Assembly (NCBI RefSeq): GCF_030412965.1
Contig: NZ_JAUHJQ010000008.1
Span: forward strand, 124,001-188,000
Source of the DNA: Nocardioides oceani
Lineage (GTDB): Bacteria; Actinomycetota; Actinomycetes; Propionibacteriales; Nocardioidaceae
Reading direction: 5' to 3'
Length of the DNA stretch: 64,000 nucleotides
Shown: one piece after another, positions 1-11,085 of the stretch
Layout: each line of letters opens with the position of its first letter
Numbering within the stretch: position 1 is the first letter of the stretch
Notes under the pieces: model-generated
Told to the model about the DNA's origin: nothing
The model's database searches: none
What the model saw: the letters and a program-made list of their open reading frames with translations, nothing else
Program-made: the position numbers and the translations under genes

Positions 1-62
1 GCGTCACCGCGCGCGCCGTCGCCGACGCCGCGAAGGACAGCCTCCGCGTCGCCACCGAGTGA
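1..62 (+). CDS. tkt: probable transketolase, C-terminal fragment
   Basis: Only the last 19 codons are in the window, read in the frame that ends with TGA at 60-62. The residues VTARAVADAAKDSLRVATE resemble the C-terminal helix of transketolases, which often read F-T-A-E-x-V followed by an Ala-rich helix. The next gene is tal, and tkt-tal is a common actinobacterial pair in the non-oxidative pentose phosphate pathway. The assignment rests mostly on position, because a fragment this short cannot identify a family by itself. Confidence 0.55.
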   Translation, partial: VTARAVADAAKDSLRVATE

Positions 63-90
63 CGCCGCCTCCCACCGCAGCACCGCAGAG

Positions 91-128
91 ACCCGGGGCG
101 CACCGGAGTGACCCGGAGCGCCCCGGGT
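91..128 (+). terminator. hairpin between tkt and tal
   Basis: A perfect 11-bp inverted repeat (ACCCGGGGCGC at 91-101 and GCGCCCCGGGT at 118-128) encloses a 16-nt loop. It lies 28 bp after the upstream stop codon and ends 33 bp before the tal start. No U-tract follows, as is usual in high-GC actinobacteria. It could be a terminator or attenuator for tkt, or an mRNA-stabilising hairpin. Confidence 0.45.
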
Positions 129-161
129 ACCGGGACCAACGACTTCTAGGAGGGACCACCA

Positions 162-1268
162 GTGAGTGATCGTTTGCAGGCCCTGGCTGACGCCGGCGTC
201 TCGATCTGGCTCGACGACCTCTCGCGGGAGCGGATCGAGACCGGCAACCTCGCCGATCTCGTCTCCACCCGCTCCGTCGTCGGCGTGACCACCAACCCGA
301 CCATCTTCGCCTCCGCCATCGCGGACGGCGAGCGGTACGACGAGCAGGTGCGGAAGCTGGTCGCCGACGGCCGCCCGGTCGACGAGGTGATCTTCGAGCT
401 GACCACCGAGGACGTCCGCAACGCCTGCGACGTGCTGGCCCCCGTGGCCGAGCGCACCGCCGACGACGGCCGGGTCTCGATCGAGGTCGAGCCCGACCTC
501 GCCAACGACACCGAGGGCACCATCGCCTCGGCGCGGGCGCTGTGGCAGGCCGTCGACCGGCCGAACGCCCTGATCAAGATCCCGGCGACCCTCGAGGGGC
601 TGCCGGCGATCACCACGGCGATCGCGGAGGGGATCAGCGTGAACGTCACGCTGATCTTCAGCGAGGAGCGCTACCGCGCCGTCATGGACGCCTACCTCAC
701 CGGCCTCGAGCAGGCGCGCGACGCCGGCCTCGACCTGTCGACCATCCGGTCGGTGGCGTCGTTCTTCGTCTCGCGCGTCGACTCCGAGGTCGACAAGCGG
801 CTCGAGGCGGTCGGCAGCGAGATCGCCCTGGCCCTGCGGGGCAAGGCGGCGATCGCCAACGCTCTGGTGGCGTACGACGCCTTCGCCGAGGTCGTCGCGT
901 CCGACCGTTGGCGGGCGCTCGCCGACGCCGGGGCGAACATGCAGCGACCGCTGTGGGCCTCGACCGGCGTGAAGAACCCGGACTACGACGACACGATGTA
1001 CGTCGCCGGCCTGGTCGTCGCCGACACCGTCAACACGATGCCGGAGAAGACCCTCGAGGCCTTCGCCGACCACGGCGAGGTCCGCGGAGACGTCGTGACC
1101 GGCAAGGGCGGTGAGGGCCGCGCGATCCTGGAGCGGCTGACCGAGGTCGGCGTCGACTTCGACGACGTCCTGCTCGTCCTCGAGCAGGAGGGTGTCGAGA
1201 AGTTCAAGAAGTCCTGGACCGAGCTCGTCGAGACCGTCCGGGGCCAGATGGAGAAGGTCGGCGCGTGA
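162..1268 (+). CDS. tal: transaldolase
   Basis: Transaldolase moves a dihydroxyacetone unit between sugar phosphates in the non-oxidative pentose phosphate pathway. The 368-residue protein has the TIM-barrel motif GVTTNPTIF at residues 41-49 and the Schiff-base lysine motif IKIPAT with K139. Its length fits the longer actinobacterial Tal class. The GTG start at 162 is supported by AGGAGGG at 148-154, seven bases upstream. The stop overlaps the pgi start by four bases (GTGA), so tal and pgi are probably translationally coupled in one operon that continues into pgl. Confidence 0.97.
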   Translation: MSDRLQALADAGVSIWLDDLSRERIETGNLADLVSTRSVVGVTTNPTIFASAIADGERYDEQVRKLVADGRPVDEVIFELTTEDVRNACDVLAPVAERTADDGRVSIEVEPDLANDTEGTIASARALWQAVDRPNALIKIPATLEGLPAITTAIAEGISVNVTLIFSEERYRAVMDAYLTGLEQARDAGLDLSTIRSVASFFVSRVDSEVDKRLEAVGSEIALALRGKAAIANALVAYDAFAEVVASDRWRALADAGANMQRPLWASTGVKNPDYDDTMYVAGLVVADTVNTMPEKTLEAFADHGEVRGDVVTGKGGEGRAILERLTEVGVDFDDVLLVLEQEGVEKFKKSWTELVETVRGQMEKVGA

Positions 1269-2947
1269 CCGCTGCGCCGGTGGACCCGACCTCGACGACG
1301 GCCTGGGCCCGGCTCACCGCGCTCGCAGAGGGCTTCGCGCCCGACCTGCGCGGCTGGTTCGAGCAGGACCCGGGCCGCGTCGAGCGGTGGACGCACACCG
1401 CCGGCGACCTGCTGGTCGACCTGTCGAAGTCGCTCGCCGACGACGACGTCCTGGCCGCGCTGCTGGACCTGGCCGAGGAGGTCGGTCTGGCGGCGCGGCG
1501 GGAGGCGATGTTCCGCGGGGAGCGGATCAACGTCAGCGAGGACCGCGCTGTCCTCCACACCGCCCTGCGGCTCCCCCGCGACGCCCCGCCCGAGCAGCGA
1601 CCGAACGTCGACGGGCACGACGTCCTGCCCGACGTCCACGAGGTCCTCGACCGGGTCTACGCCTTCGCCGAGCGGGTCCGCAGCGGCTCCTGGACGGGCG
1701 TGACCGGCGAACGGGTCCGCACCGTGGTCAATATCGGGATCGGCGGGTCCGACCTCGGGCCGGTCATGGCCTACGAGGCCCTGGCGGCGTACCGCCAGGA
1801 GGGGCTGGAGTGCCGGTTCCTCAGCAACATCGACCCCACCGACGCCGCGACGACGCTCGCCGGTCTCGACCCGGCGACGACGTTGTTCATCGTCTCCAGC
1901 AAGACCTTCGGCACCCTCGAGACGCTCACCAACGCCCGGCTCTGCCGGCAGTGGCTGCTCGACGGCCTGCGCGAGCGGGTCGACGGCGACCTCGACGAGC
2001 GTGCCGCGGTCGCCCAGCACTTCGTCGCCGTCTCGACCGCGCTGGACAAGGTGGCCGACTTCGGCATCGACCCCGAGAACGCCTTCGGGTTCTGGGACTG
2101 GGTCGGCGGTCGGTACTCCCTGGACTCCGCGATCGGCACCTCGCTCGCGATCGCGATCGGCCCCGAGCGCTTCGCCGAGATGCTCGCCGGCTTCCACGCG
2201 ATGGACGAGCACTTCCGCACCGCCGAGCCCGCGGGCAACGTCCCGGTGCTGATGGGCCTGCTGAACGTCTGGTACGGCGACCTCCTCGGCGCCCAGACCC
2301 ACGCGGTCCTCCCCTACTCCCAGCTGCTGCACCGCTTCCCGGCGTACCTCCAGCAGCTGACGATGGAGTCCAACGGCAAGAGCGTGCGGTGGGACGGCAC
2401 CCCCGTCACCACCGAGACCGGCGAGGTCTTCTGGGGCGAGCCCGGCACCAACGGGCAGCACGCGTTCTACCAGCTCATCCACCAGGGCACCCGGCTCGTG
2501 CCGGCGGACTTCATCGCGTTCGCGAATCCGGCGTACCCGCTCGCCGACGGCGAGGACGACGTCCACGAGCTGTTCCTCGCCAACTTCCTCGCCCAGACCC
2601 GCGCCCTGGCGTTCGGGAAGACGGCCGAGGAGGTCCGCGCCGAGGGCACCGAGGAGTCCGTCGTGCCGGCCCGGGTCTTCCCCGGCAACCGCCCGACCGC
2701 CTCGATCATGGCGCCCGACCTGACCCCGGCCGTGCTGGGCCAGCTCGTGGCGCTCTACGAGCACATCACCTTCGTCCAGGGCGTGGTCTGGGGGATCGAC
2801 AGCTTCGACCAGTGGGGCGTGGAGCTCGGCAAGCAGCTCGCGCAGCAGGTGGGCCCGGCGATCGCCGGCGACGCCGACGCCCTGGCCGGGCAGGACCCCT
2901 CCACCCGCGCCCTGATCGCCTACTACCGGGAGCACCGGCGCCGATGA
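1265..2947 (+). CDS. pgi: glucose-6-phosphate isomerase
   Basis: This enzyme interconverts glucose 6-phosphate and fructose 6-phosphate, linking glycolysis with the pentose phosphate pathway. The 560-residue sequence carries the usual PGI landmarks: [13 protein letters not shown] near residue 158, [27 protein letters not shown] and [13 protein letters not shown], which holds the conserved histidine. It starts with a GTG inside the tal stop and ends in an ATGA overlap with pgl. In many actinobacteria zwf and opcA lie in this stretch; here they are missing between pgi and pgl. Confidence 0.97.
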   Translation: MTAAPVDPTSTTAWARLTALAEGFAPDLRGWFEQDPGRVERWTHTAGDLLVDLSKSLADDDVLAALLDLAEEVGLAARREAMFRGERINVSEDRAVLHTALRLPRDAPPEQRPNVDGHDVLPDVHEVLDRVYAFAERVRSGSWTGVTGERVRTVVNIGIGGSDLGPVMAYEALAAYRQEGLECRFLSNIDPTDAATTLAGLDPATTLFIVSSKTFGTLETLTNARLCRQWLLDGLRERVDGDLDERAAVAQHFVAVSTALDKVADFGIDPENAFGFWDWVGGRYSLDSAIGTSLAIAIGPERFAEMLAGFHAMDEHFRTAEPAGNVPVLMGLLNVWYGDLLGAQTHAVLPYSQLLHRFPAYLQQLTMESNGKSVRWDGTPVTTETGEVFWGEPGTNGQHAFYQLIHQGTRLVPADFIAFANPAYPLADGEDDVHELFLANFLAQTRALAFGKTAEEVRAEGTEESVVPARVFPGNRPTASIMAPDLTPAVLGQLVALYEHITFVQGVVWGIDSFDQWGVELGKQLAQQVGPAIAGDADALAGQDPSTRALIAYYREHRRR

Positions 2948-3708
2948 CCACTCCTCCGCACGCCAGCCCGCGCATCGAGGTCCACGAGGACGACCGCGCG
3001 CTCGCCACCGCCGTGGCCGGCGAGCTGCTCACCCGGCTCGCCGACGCCCAGGCCGCCGGGAGGGTCCCGCAGATCGCCCTGACCGGCGGCACCATCGCGG
3101 AGGTCGTCCACCGCGAGATCGCGCGGCTCGCGCCCGGCTCCGAGGTCGACTGGACCCGGGTCGTCGTGTGGTGGGGCGACGAGCGCTACGTCGAGCCGGG
3201 GTCGCCTGATCGGAACGCCGGCCAGGCCCGGGAGGCGTTCCTCTCGGTCGTCGGGGTGCCCGACGAGAACGTCCACGAGGTGCCCACGACGGCCGACTGC
3301 GCCAGCGTCGAGGAGGCCGCGGCGGCGTACGCCGAGACGCTGCGGACCCACGGCGCCTCCGAGCTCGAGGTGGTCATGCTCGGGCTCGGGCCGGACGCCC
3401 ACGTCGCCTCGCTCTTCCCCGGTCACCCGGCCCTCGACGTCCGCGGGACCACCACGGTCGCGGTGCACGACTCCCCCAAGCCCCCGCCGGAGCGGGTGAG
3501 CCTGACCTTCGAGGCGCTCAACGCCAACCGGGCGCTGTGGTTCCTCGTCAGCGGCGAGGGCAAGGCCGAGGCCGTCGCCCGCGCGCTCGCCGGCCGCACG
3601 GGTGCCGGCGAGGACGTCGCCGACGTGCACGACGTCCCCGCCGCGGGTGTCAGCGGCGGCGAGGAGACCATCTGGTTCCTCGACCGCGCCTCCGCCTCGC
3701 GCCTCTAG
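2944..3708 (+). CDS. pgl: 6-phosphogluconolactonase
   Basis: It hydrolyses 6-phosphogluconolactone in the oxidative pentose phosphate pathway. The 254-residue protein belongs to the SugarP/NagB-like family: [12 protein letters not shown] near the N-terminus, [15 protein letters not shown] in the middle and [16 protein letters not shown] toward the C-terminus are the typical phosphate-binding and catalytic segments. The ATG lies within the pgi stop (ATGA), implying translational coupling. Its substrate is made by glucose-6-phosphate dehydrogenase, whose gene is not in this window. Downstream is a long repeat array rather than another gene. Confidence 0.95.
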   Translation: MTTPPHASPRIEVHEDDRALATAVAGELLTRLADAQAAGRVPQIALTGGTIAEVVHREIARLAPGSEVDWTRVVVWWGDERYVEPGSPDRNAGQAREAFLSVVGVPDENVHEVPTTADCASVEEAAAAYAETLRTHGASELEVVMLGLGPDAHVASLFPGHPALDVRGTTTVAVHDSPKPPPERVSLTFEALNANRALWFLVSGEGKAEAVARALAGRTGAGEDVADVHDVPAAGVSGGEETIWFLDRASASRL

Positions 3709-3718
3709 CCCCACCGCT

Positions 3719-4262
3719 GGTCGACCAGCGGAACGGACCGCTGGTTGAGCAGCGAGCGCCAGCGAGCGTGTCGAAACCCGGTGAGACACCCACCCACCGC
3801 GAGCACCTCACCGGGTCTCGACGACGCTCGGCGCTGGCGCGCCTCCCTGCTCGACCAGCGACACGCACCGCGGGTTGAGCAGCGAGCGCCAGCGAACAAC
3901 GGGACGCCCGGGCCTGGCATGCACCGCTGGTTGAGCAGCGAGCGCCAGCGAGCGTGTCGAAACCCGGTGAGATACCCACCCACCGCGGGCACCTCACCGG
4001 GCCTCGAGGACGCTCGGCGCTGGCGCGCCTCCCTGCTCGACCAGCGGAACGGACCGCTGGTTGAGCAGCGAGCGCCAGCGAGCGTGTCGAAACCCGGCGG
4101 GACACCCACCCACCGCGAGCACCTCACCGGGTCTCGACGACGCTCGGCGCTGGCGCGCCTCCCTGCTCGACCAGCGGCACGCCTCGCTGGTTGAGCAGCG
4201 AGCGCCAGCGAGCGTGTTGAAACCCGGTGAGATACCCACCCAGCGCGCCTCCCTGCTCGACC
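3719..4262. repeat. 130-bp tandem array of palindromic repeats
   Basis: The 569-bp gap between pgl and rbpA holds no convincing gene. It is filled by a tandem array whose head CTGGTTGAGCAGCGAGCG recurs at 3741, 3871 (variant), 3927, 4057 and 4187. The spacing is 130, 56, 130 and 130 bp, so one unit is truncated. Each full unit has a forward half (head, AGCGTGTCGAAACCCGG) and a diverged inverted half (CTCACCGGGTCTCGACGACG through TGCTCGACCAGCG), so the transcript could fold into large hairpins. It resembles REP/BIME-type intergenic elements and separates the convergent pgl and rbpA transcripts. Confidence 0.9.
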
Positions 4263-4277
4263 TGCGGGACGGACCCC

Positions 4278-4637
4278 TCAGAAGATGAGGTCGCCGGACT
4301 TCCGCCGCGAGCGCAGCAGCTGCAGCGCCTCGTCGAGGATGTCGGCCGCCTCCTTGTCGGAGCGCCGCTCCTTCACGTAGGCCAGGTGCGTCTTGTACGG
4401 CTCGATCTTCGGCGCCGGCGGGGGGTTCTCCGAGTCGACGCTGGCCGGCAGGCCGCACTTCGGGCAGTCCCACGACTCGGGGACCGTCGCCTCGACGGAG
4501 AACGTCACCACCGAGCGGTGCGTGTTGGAGCAGAAGTAGGTGATCGCCTGGCGCGGCGCGGCCTCGCCGCGCTCCGCCTCGCCCATCGGGCCAGCGCCGA
4601 CCCGACTCCCGCGAATCGCGTTTCCTCCACCAGCCAC
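4278..4637 (-). CDS. rbpA: RNA polymerase-binding protein RbpA
   Basis: RbpA is an actinobacterial RNA polymerase-binding protein that contacts the group-1 sigma factor and stabilises promoter open complexes. The 119-residue sequence has a flexible, basic N-terminus, a zinc-binding core with YFCSNTH and WDCPKCG, a linker with PYKTHLAYVKERRS, and a C-terminal helix ending LRSRRKSGDLIF, which is typical of the sigma-interaction domain. It begins with GTG at 4637. It is the last gene of the minus-strand run after secG and faces the repeat array. Confidence 0.95.
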   Translation of the reverse strand: MAGGGNAIRGSRVGAGPMGEAERGEAAPRQAITYFCSNTHRSVVTFSVEATVPESWDCPKCGLPASVDSENPPPAPKIEPYKTHLAYVKERRSDKEAADILDEALQLLRSRRKSGDLIF

Positions 4638-4661
4638 GTGCGTACTCCCTTTCCGGAGCTT

Positions 4662-4898
4662 CTAGCCCTGGTAGGCCAGCAGGAGGCCCAGGGCGATGAC
4701 GGTCGCGAACCAGATGACGCCGATGCCGACCGTGAGCCGGTCGAGGTTCCGCTCGGCGACCGACGAGCCGCCCAGCGAGCTGGAGACGCCACCACCGAAC
4801 ATGTCGGACAGACCGCCGCCGCGACCCTTGTGCAGCAGCACGAGGAGGATCATCAGGGCGCTCGTGAGCATGAGGATGACGGTGAAGAGGAGTTCCAC
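4662..4898 (-). CDS. secG: preprotein translocase subunit SecG
   Basis: SecG is the small non-essential subunit of the SecYEG protein-export channel. The 78-residue protein has two membrane spans, roughly residues 3-22 and 53-76, joined by a Gly/Ser-rich loop containing the family segment GRGGGLSDMFGGG. Length and topology fit the family. It starts with GTG at 4898, 29 bp after the tpiA stop. The order tpiA-secG-rbpA is frequent in actinobacteria and suggests co-transcription. Confidence 0.95.
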   Translation of the reverse strand: MELLFTVILMLTSALMILLVLLHKGRGGGLSDMFGGGVSSSLGGSSVAERNLDRLTVGIGVIWFATVIALGLLLAYQG

Positions 4899-4927
4899 GG
4901 CTGGGATCCTACGTCAACGACTGCCGG

Positions 4928-5722
4928 TCACAGGACCGGCATGTCGTAGTAGCGGCAGATCCCTGCGAACTCCTCGGCCTTGAGGCTCGCGCCGCCCACG
5001 AGGCAGCCGTCCACGTCGGGCTGCGCCATGATGCCGGCGACGTTGGCCGCCTTGACCGAGCCGCCGTAGAGCACGCGCACGCCGTCGGCGGCCGCGTCGC
5101 CGTGGGCCTCGCGGATGCAGGACCGGACCGCGGCGCACACCTCCTGCGCATCGTCGGGCGTGGCGACCTCGCCGGTGCCGATCGCCCACACGGGCTCGTA
5201 GGCGACGACCAGCCCGGCGACCTGCTCGGCGGTGAAGCCGGCCAGGGAGCCGGTGACCTGGCCGACGCAGTGGTCGACGTGGCCGCCGGCCTGGCGGACC
5301 TCGAGGCCCTCGCCGACGCACACGATCGGGGTCATCCCGGCGGCGAGCGCCCGGTGCGCCTTCGCGTTGACGACCTCGTCGGTCTCGGCGTGGTACTCAC
5401 GCCGCTCCGAGTGGCCGACCACGACGTAGGAGCACCCGAGCTTGGCGAGCATCCCCGCCGAGATCTCACCGGTGTAGGCCCCGGAGTCGTGGGTCGAGAC
5501 GTCCTGCGCGCCGTACTTCACCGACAGGCGGTCGCCGTCGACGAGCGTCTGCACGGAGCGCAGGTCGGTGAACGGCGGCACCACGACGACCTCGGCCTTG
5601 GCCGGGGCGTGGCGCTTGTCCGACAGCGTCCACGCGAGCTTCTGGACCAGCACCACCGCTTCCTGGTGGTTGAGGTTCATCTTCCAGTTGCCCGCCATGA
5701 GCGGGGTGCGCGTCGTTGCCAT
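4928..5722 (-). CDS. tpiA: triosephosphate isomerase
   Basis: It interconverts dihydroxyacetone phosphate and glyceraldehyde 3-phosphate. The 264-residue TIM barrel has the substrate-binding GNWKMN at residues 11-16 (K14), the catalytic histidine in GHSERR (H104), the catalytic glutamate in [11 protein letters not shown] (E176) and the phosphate loop YGGSVKAAN. The ATG at 5722 shares one base with the pgk stop (TGATG), so pgk and tpiA are coupled. Longer upstream starts would run into pgk and were not used. Confidence 0.97.
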   Translation of the reverse strand: MATTRTPLMAGNWKMNLNHQEAVVLVQKLAWTLSDKRHAPAKAEVVVVPPFTDLRSVQTLVDGDRLSVKYGAQDVSTHDSGAYTGEISAGMLAKLGCSYVVVGHSERREYHAETDEVVNAKAHRALAAGMTPIVCVGEGLEVRQAGGHVDHCVGQVTGSLAGFTAEQVAGLVVAYEPVWAIGTGEVATPDDAQEVCAAVRSCIREAHGDAAADGVRVLYGGSVKAANVAGIMAQPDVDGCLVGGASLKAEEFAGICRYYDMPVL

Positions 5723-6951
5723 CACTCGTCGTCCTCCAGGACCTGGATGCCGGGCAGCACCTTGCCCTCGAGGTACTCGAGGCTGGCGCCACCACCGGTG
5801 GAGATGTGACCGAAGGCGGACTCCTCGAAGCCGAGGGTCCGCACCGCGGCGGCGGAGTCGCCGCCACCAACGACCGAGAGGCCGCCGTCGGCGGTGACCT
5901 CGGTCAGCGCCTGGGCGACCGCGCGGGTGCCGTCCGCGAACGCGTCGACCTCGAAGACGCCCATGGGGCCGTTCCAGAAGACCGTCCGGGCACCGACCAG
6001 GGCGCCGGCGAAGGCACGGGCCGACTCCGGGCCGATGTCGAGGCCGAGGGCGTCGGCGGGGATCTCCGAGGCCGCGACGACCTGCGGCTCCGGCGTGCGG
6101 TCGCCCGACGGGAACGCCGTGTCCACCACCACGTCGGTCGGCAGCAGCAGCTCGACGCCGCTGTCGACGGCGCGCTGGAGGTACTCCCGGCACACCTCGA
6201 CCTGGTCCTCCTCGAGAAGGCTCTTGCCCACCTCGTGGCCCTGGGCCTTGAGGAAGGTGAAGACCATCCCGCCGCCGACGAGGAGCTTGTCGGCCTTGCC
6301 GAGCAGGTTGTCGATCACGCCGAGCTTGTCGGAGACCTTCGACCCGCCGAGCACGACCACGTAGGGCCGCTCCGGCTCGACGGTCAGTCGCCGGAGGACG
6401 TCGACCTCGGCCTGCACGAGCCCACCGAGGGCGTGCGGCAGCCGCTGCGCCACGTCGTACACCGAAGCCTGCTTGCGGTGCACGACGCCGAAGCCGTCGG
6501 AGACGAACACGTCCGCGAGACCGGCGAGCCGGTCGGCGAACGCACCCCGCTCCGCGTCGTCCTTGCTGGTCTCCCCCGCGTTGAAGCGGACGTTCTCCAG
6601 CACGACCACCTGGCCGTCCTCGAGCGAGTGGACGGTCTCGTGGGCCGCCTCGCCGACCGTGTCGCCGGCGAAGAGCACCTCGCTCCCGAGCAGCTCGCCG
6701 AGGCGGGCCGCCACCGGGCGCAGGGAGTACGCCGGGTCCGGCGCGCCCTTCGGACGGCCGAGGTGGGCGGTCACGACCACCCGCGCACCGGCCTCGGCCA
6801 GCGTGCGGATGGTCGGGACGCTCGCCCGGATGCGGCCGTCGTCGGTGATGGTGCTGCCGTCGAGGGGGACGTTGAGGTCCGAGCGGACGAGCACGCGCTT
6901 GCCCGCGACCCCCTGCTCGACCAGCTCGGCGAGGGTGGTGAAGTGCGCCAC
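5722..6951 (-). CDS. pgk: phosphoglycerate kinase
   Basis: It makes ATP from 1,3-bisphosphoglycerate. The 409-residue protein starts at the GTG at 6951, giving the usual N-terminus with [14 protein letters not shown] near residue 20. Other family segments are [38 protein letters not shown] and the nucleotide-binding [16 protein letters not shown] near the C-terminus. It follows gap by two bases and overlaps tpiA by one. A longer reading from 7011 would extend into gap and is not supported. Confidence 0.97.
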   Translation of the reverse strand: MAHFTTLAELVEQGVAGKRVLVRSDLNVPLDGSTITDDGRIRASVPTIRTLAEAGARVVVTAHLGRPKGAPDPAYSLRPVAARLGELLGSEVLFAGDTVGEAAHETVHSLEDGQVVVLENVRFNAGETSKDDAERGAFADRLAGLADVFVSDGFGVVHRKQASVYDVAQRLPHALGGLVQAEVDVLRRLTVEPERPYVVVLGGSKVSDKLGVIDNLLGKADKLLVGGGMVFTFLKAQGHEVGKSLLEEDQVEVCREYLQRAVDSGVELLLPTDVVVDTAFPSGDRTPEPQVVAASEIPADALGLDIGPESARAFAGALVGARTVFWNGPMGVFEVDAFADGTRAVAQALTEVTADGGLSVVGGGDSAAAVRTLGFEESAFGHISTGGGASLEYLEGKVLPGIQVLEDDE

Positions 6952-6953
6952 GG

Positions 6954-7997
<1,044 letters not shown>

Positions 7998-8055
7998 CTA
8001 CCGAAGCGCGGCCCGGCCGGGACCGCCGCGTCCGCCGTACGACGCCCCGCTCGGC

Positions 8056-8160
8056 CGAGTCGGCAGCTGCGCCGCGCGAGTCGGGAGCTGGGCCGCGCGA
8101 GTCGGGAGCCGCGCCGCGCGAGTCGGGAGCTGGGCCTCGCGAGTCGGGAGCTGTGCCGGT
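8056..8160. repeat. 21-bp tandem repeat array between whiA and gap
   Basis: Five copies of a 21-bp unit with core CGAGTCGGGAGCTGGGCCG start at 8056, 8077, 8098, 8119 and 8140, exactly in register; the first copy is the most diverged. Because 21 is divisible by three the array reads openly in several frames (for example a PRESGAG heptapeptide on the plus strand), but no start, ribosome-binding site or family supports a gene. The last copy forms one arm of a hairpin next to the whiA stop. Confidence 0.9.
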
Positions 8161-8174
8161 CCGGTCCCGACTCG
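8140..8174 (-). terminator. hairpin downstream of whiA
   Basis: CGAGTCGGGA at 8140-8149 and TCCCGACTCG at 8165-8174 form a perfect 10-bp stem with a 15-nt loop, starting five bases after the whiA stop codon. The left arm is the core of the last 21-bp repeat, so the repeat appears to derive from, or supply, terminator stems. No U-tract is present. It probably ends or attenuates the uvrC-rapZ-yvcK-whiA transcript before gap. Confidence 0.5.
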
Positions 8175-8178
8175 GCGG

Positions 8179-9165
8179 TCAGACCTCCTCGGCGAGCATG
8201 TCCGGCGTCAGCGAGGACTCGGTGTCGGGGATGCCGAGCTCCTCGGCGCGCTTGTCGGCCATCGCCAGCAGGCGGCGGATGCGGCCGGCGATGGCGTCCT
8301 TGGTCAGCACCGGCTCGTGCAGCTGACCCAGCTCCTCGAGCGAGGCCTGCTTGTGCTCCAGGCGCAGCGCGCCGGCCATCTTGAGGTGGTCGGGGACCTC
8401 GTCGCCGAGGATCTCCATGGCCCGCTCGACGCGGGCGCCGGCGGCGACGGCCGCGCGGGCCGAGCGCCGCAGGTTCGCGTCGTCGAAGTTCGCGAGCCGG
8501 TTGGCGGTGGCGCGGACCTCGCGCCGCATCCGGCGCTCCTCCCACGCCATGAGCGACTCGTGGGCGCCCAGGCGGGTCAGCAGCTGCCCGATCGCGTCGC
8601 CGTCGCGGATGACCACGCGGTCGACCCCGCGCACCTCGCGGGCCTTGGCCTGGATGCCGAGCCGGCGGGCCACCCCCACCAGCGCCAGCGCCGCCTCGGG
8701 TCCGGGGCAGGTCACCTCGAGGGAGGAGGACCGGCCGGGCTCGGTGAGCGAGCCGTGCGCCAGGAAGGCACCGCGCCATGCGGCGACCGCGTCGCAGCCG
8801 CCGCCGGAGACCACGGCCGGCGGGAGCCCGCGGACGGGGCGCCCGCGCTGGTCGAGCAGCCCGGTCTGGCGGGCGAGGGACTCCCCGTCGCGCACGATCC
8901 GCACGAGGTACCGGCTGCCCTTGCGGATGCCGTTGCCCTGGACCATCACGACGTCGGACTGGTGGCCGTAGACCTCGGCGATGTCCTTGCGCAGCCGCCG
9001 CGCGGCCGCTCCGGTGTCGAGCTCGGCCTCGACGACGATGCGTCCGCTCACGATGTGCAGGCCGCCGGCGAAGCGCAGCATCGAGGCCACCTCCGCCTTG
9101 CGACAGCAGGTCTTCGTGATCTGGGTGCTCGCCAGCTCAGCCTTCACCTGTGCCGTCATCGCCAT
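8179..9165 (-). CDS. whiA: sporulation-type transcription regulator WhiA
   Basis: WhiA is a Gram-positive DNA-binding regulator with a degenerate LAGLIDADG homing-endonuclease fold and a C-terminal helix-turn-helix; in Streptomyces it controls sporulation septation and elsewhere influences division. The 328-residue protein begins [12 protein letters not shown] and ends with the helix-turn-helix region [21 protein letters not shown] chose the ATG at 9165 because GGGAGG lies nine bases upstream; the ATG at 9174 would touch that site. It sits in the conserved order rapZ-yvcK-whiA, 46 bp after yvcK. Confidence 0.95.
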   Translation of the reverse strand: MAMTAQVKAELASTQITKTCCRKAEVASMLRFAGGLHIVSGRIVVEAELDTGAAARRLRKDIAEVYGHQSDVVMVQGNGIRKGSRYLVRIVRDGESLARQTGLLDQRGRPVRGLPPAVVSGGGCDAVAAWRGAFLAHGSLTEPGRSSSLEVTCPGPEAALALVGVARRLGIQAKAREVRGVDRVVIRDGDAIGQLLTRLGAHESLMAWEERRMRREVRATANRLANFDDANLRRSARAAVAAGARVERAMEILGDEVPDHLKMAGALRLEHKQASLEELGQLHEPVLTKDAIAGRIRRLLAMADKRAEELGIPDTESSLTPDMLAEEV

Positions 9166-9211
9166 GACGCGCATCCTCCCACGCGGGTCAACGACCTCAG
9201 GCGGCAACCGG

Positions 9212-10216
9212 TCAGCCGGCGGCGATGATCCGCTCGTACGCCGCGGCGAGCTTCTCCGGGTCGTGCCGGGGTGTGCCGTCGCCGACCGCCACGTCGTCGA
9301 CGACCAGCTTCGCGCCGTAGGCCGCGACGACGTGCGCGAGCTCGTCGAGGCCGTCGCCGACGCTCTCCCGGTCGGCCAGCACGGTGTGCACGACCAGCTC
9401 CGGCGCGTGCTCGGCCAGCACCGCGAGGTGGTCGGCCGGGCCGAACCCGCCGGTCTCCCCCGCCTGCTCGGCGAGGTTGAGGTTGACGACCACCCGGGCG
9501 CTCGTGCGCACGAGCGCGTCGCGCAGCGCGGGGACCATGAGGTGCGGGATGACCGAGCTGAACCAGGACCCGGGGCCGAGCAGCACCCAGTCGGCCGCCT
9601 CGACGGCCGCGACCGCCTCGGGGCAGGCCTGCGGGTCGGCCGGGTCCAGGTTGATCGAGTCGATCACCCCGTCGGTGGTCGCGACCTCGACCTGCCCGCG
9701 GACGGTGGTCAGCGCGTCGGGGTCGTCGGCGCGGAGCCCGCGGACCTCGGCGGTGATGTCCATGGGGGTGAGCGCCATGGGGAGCACGCGACCCTTCGCG
9801 CCCAGCAGCCGGCCGACCCAGTCGAGCGCGTCGACGTGGTCGCCCAGCAGCTCCCAGAGCCCGACGATGAGCAGGTTGCCGACGACGTGGCCGCGCATCT
9901 CCCCGTTGCCGGCGAACCGGTGCTGCAGGACCCGCGCCCAGGTGTCGCCCCACTGGTCGTCGCCGCAGAGCGCGGCCAGCGCCATCCGCAGGTCGCCCGG
10001 CGGCAGCACCCCGAACTCGCCGCGGAGCCGGCCGGACGAGCCGCCGTTGTCCGCGACGGTCACGATGGCGGTCAGCTCGTCGACGGTCAGGTCGTCGACG
10101 AGGCGGCGGAGCGCACTCAGCGACGCGTGCAGGCCGTGCCCGCCGCCGAGGGCGACGACCGCCTGGGCGCGGTCGGCCGCGGCCGGGTCGACCGGCACGT
10201 CGACCGGCGTGCTCAC
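9212..10216 (-). CDS. yvcK: YvcK-family UDP-sugar-binding protein (gluconeogenesis factor)
   Basis: YvcK (CuvA in mycobacteria) belongs to the CofD-like family, binds UDP-GlcNAc and is needed for growth on gluconeogenic carbon and for cell-wall homeostasis. The 334-residue protein has the nucleotide loop [16 protein letters not shown] near residue 22, [18 protein letters not shown] near 53-70 and [15 protein letters not shown] near 205. GTG at 10216 overlaps the rapZ stop by four bases. The 46-bp gap before whiA suggests one operon. Confidence 0.94.
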   Translation of the reverse strand: MSTPVDVPVDPAAADRAQAVVALGGGHGLHASLSALRRLVDDLTVDELTAIVTVADNGGSSGRLRGEFGVLPPGDLRMALAALCGDDQWGDTWARVLQHRFAGNGEMRGHVVGNLLIVGLWELLGDHVDALDWVGRLLGAKGRVLPMALTPMDITAEVRGLRADDPDALTTVRGQVEVATTDGVIDSINLDPADPQACPEAVAAVEAADWVLLGPGSWFSSVIPHLMVPALRDALVRTSARVVVNLNLAEQAGETGGFGPADHLAVLAEHAPELVVHTVLADRESVGDGLDELAHVVAAYGAKLVVDDVAVGDGTPRHDPEKLAAAYERIIAAG

Positions 10217-11085
10217 TCGCGCCCCAGGTCACGGTGGACCGGCCGCGCGTCGTACCCCACCTCGCACAGGCGGCGGGTGATCTCCTCGGTCATCGCGACG
10301 CTGCGGTGCTTGCCGCCCGTGCAGCCGATGGCGACCCGCATGAACCGCTTGCCCTCCCGCAGGTAGCCCTCGGCCACCCCGGCGAGCACCGGGACGTAGC
10401 CGTCGAGGAACTCCTCGGCGCCCTCCCGGGTCATGACGTAGTCCGAGACCTCCGGGTCGCGGCCGGTGCCTGGCCGGAGCTCGGGGATCCAGTGCGGGTT
10501 GGGCAGGAAGCGCATGTCGGCGACGAAGTCGGCGTCGATCGGGATGCCGTACTTGAACCCGAAGCTGATCACGTTGACGCTCAGACGCACCTTGTCGGCC
10601 TTGCCGAACGCGCCCGCGATGGCGCGGGTGAGCTGGTGGACGTTGAGCGCGCTGGTGTCGATCACCAGGTCCGCCCCGCTGCGCAGGTCGGCGAGGACCT
10701 TGCGTTCGCGCTGGAGGCCGTCGAGCAGGCGGCCGGTGCCCTGGAGCGGGTGCGGCCGGCGCACCGCCTCCTGCCGGCGGACGAGCACCTCGTCGGTGGC
10801 GTCGAGGAACAGCAGCGTGGCGTTGCGGCCGGTCGCCCCCTGGGCGAGGTTGGCCTGGAGGGTCTGGAAGAAGGACCCGGAGCGCACGTCGACCACCACG
10901 GCGATCGGCTGCCCCGGGCCGGCGCTCTCGTCGACGAGCCGGACGACCTCGCGCAGCAGGCTGGGCGGCAGGTTGTCGACGACGTAGAACCCGAGGTCCT
11001 CCAGCTCCTTGGCCGCGGTGCTCCGGCCGGCACCGGTCATGCCGGTGACGACGACGAGCTCCCCCGGTGGCGTCTGCTCGCTCAC
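10213..11085 (-). CDS. rapZ: RNase adapter / nucleotide-binding protein RapZ
   Basis: RapZ (YvcJ) is a P-loop NTPase-like protein that in E. coli steers RNase E to small RNAs controlling glucosamine-6-phosphate synthase; its actinobacterial role is less clear. The 290-residue protein has the Walker A loop [15 protein letters not shown] near residue 15, [11 protein letters not shown], and the C-terminal domain with [22 protein letters not shown] and [11 protein letters not shown]. The GTG at 11085 lies in the uvrC stop (GTGA). Longer readings to 11493 lie within uvrC and were rejected. Confidence 0.95.
   Translation of the reverse strand: MSEQTPPGELVVVTGMTGAGRSTAAKELEDLGFYVVDNLPPSLLREVVRLVDESAGPGQPIAVVVDVRSGSFFQTLQANLAQGATGRNATLLFLDATDEVLVRRQEAVRRPHPLQGTGRLLDGLQRERKVLADLRSGADLVIDTSALNVHQLTRAIAGAFGKADKVRLSVNVISFGFKYGIPIDADFVADMRFLPNPHWIPELRPGTGRDPEVSDYVMTREGAEEFLDGYVPVLAGVAEGYLREGKRFMRVAIGCTGGKHRSVAMTEEITRRLCEVGYDARPVHRDLGRE

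Noticed and set aside
3719..4262. CRISPR array
   Set aside because: Units are 130 bp, palindromic, without unique spacers of regular length, and no cas genes are present.
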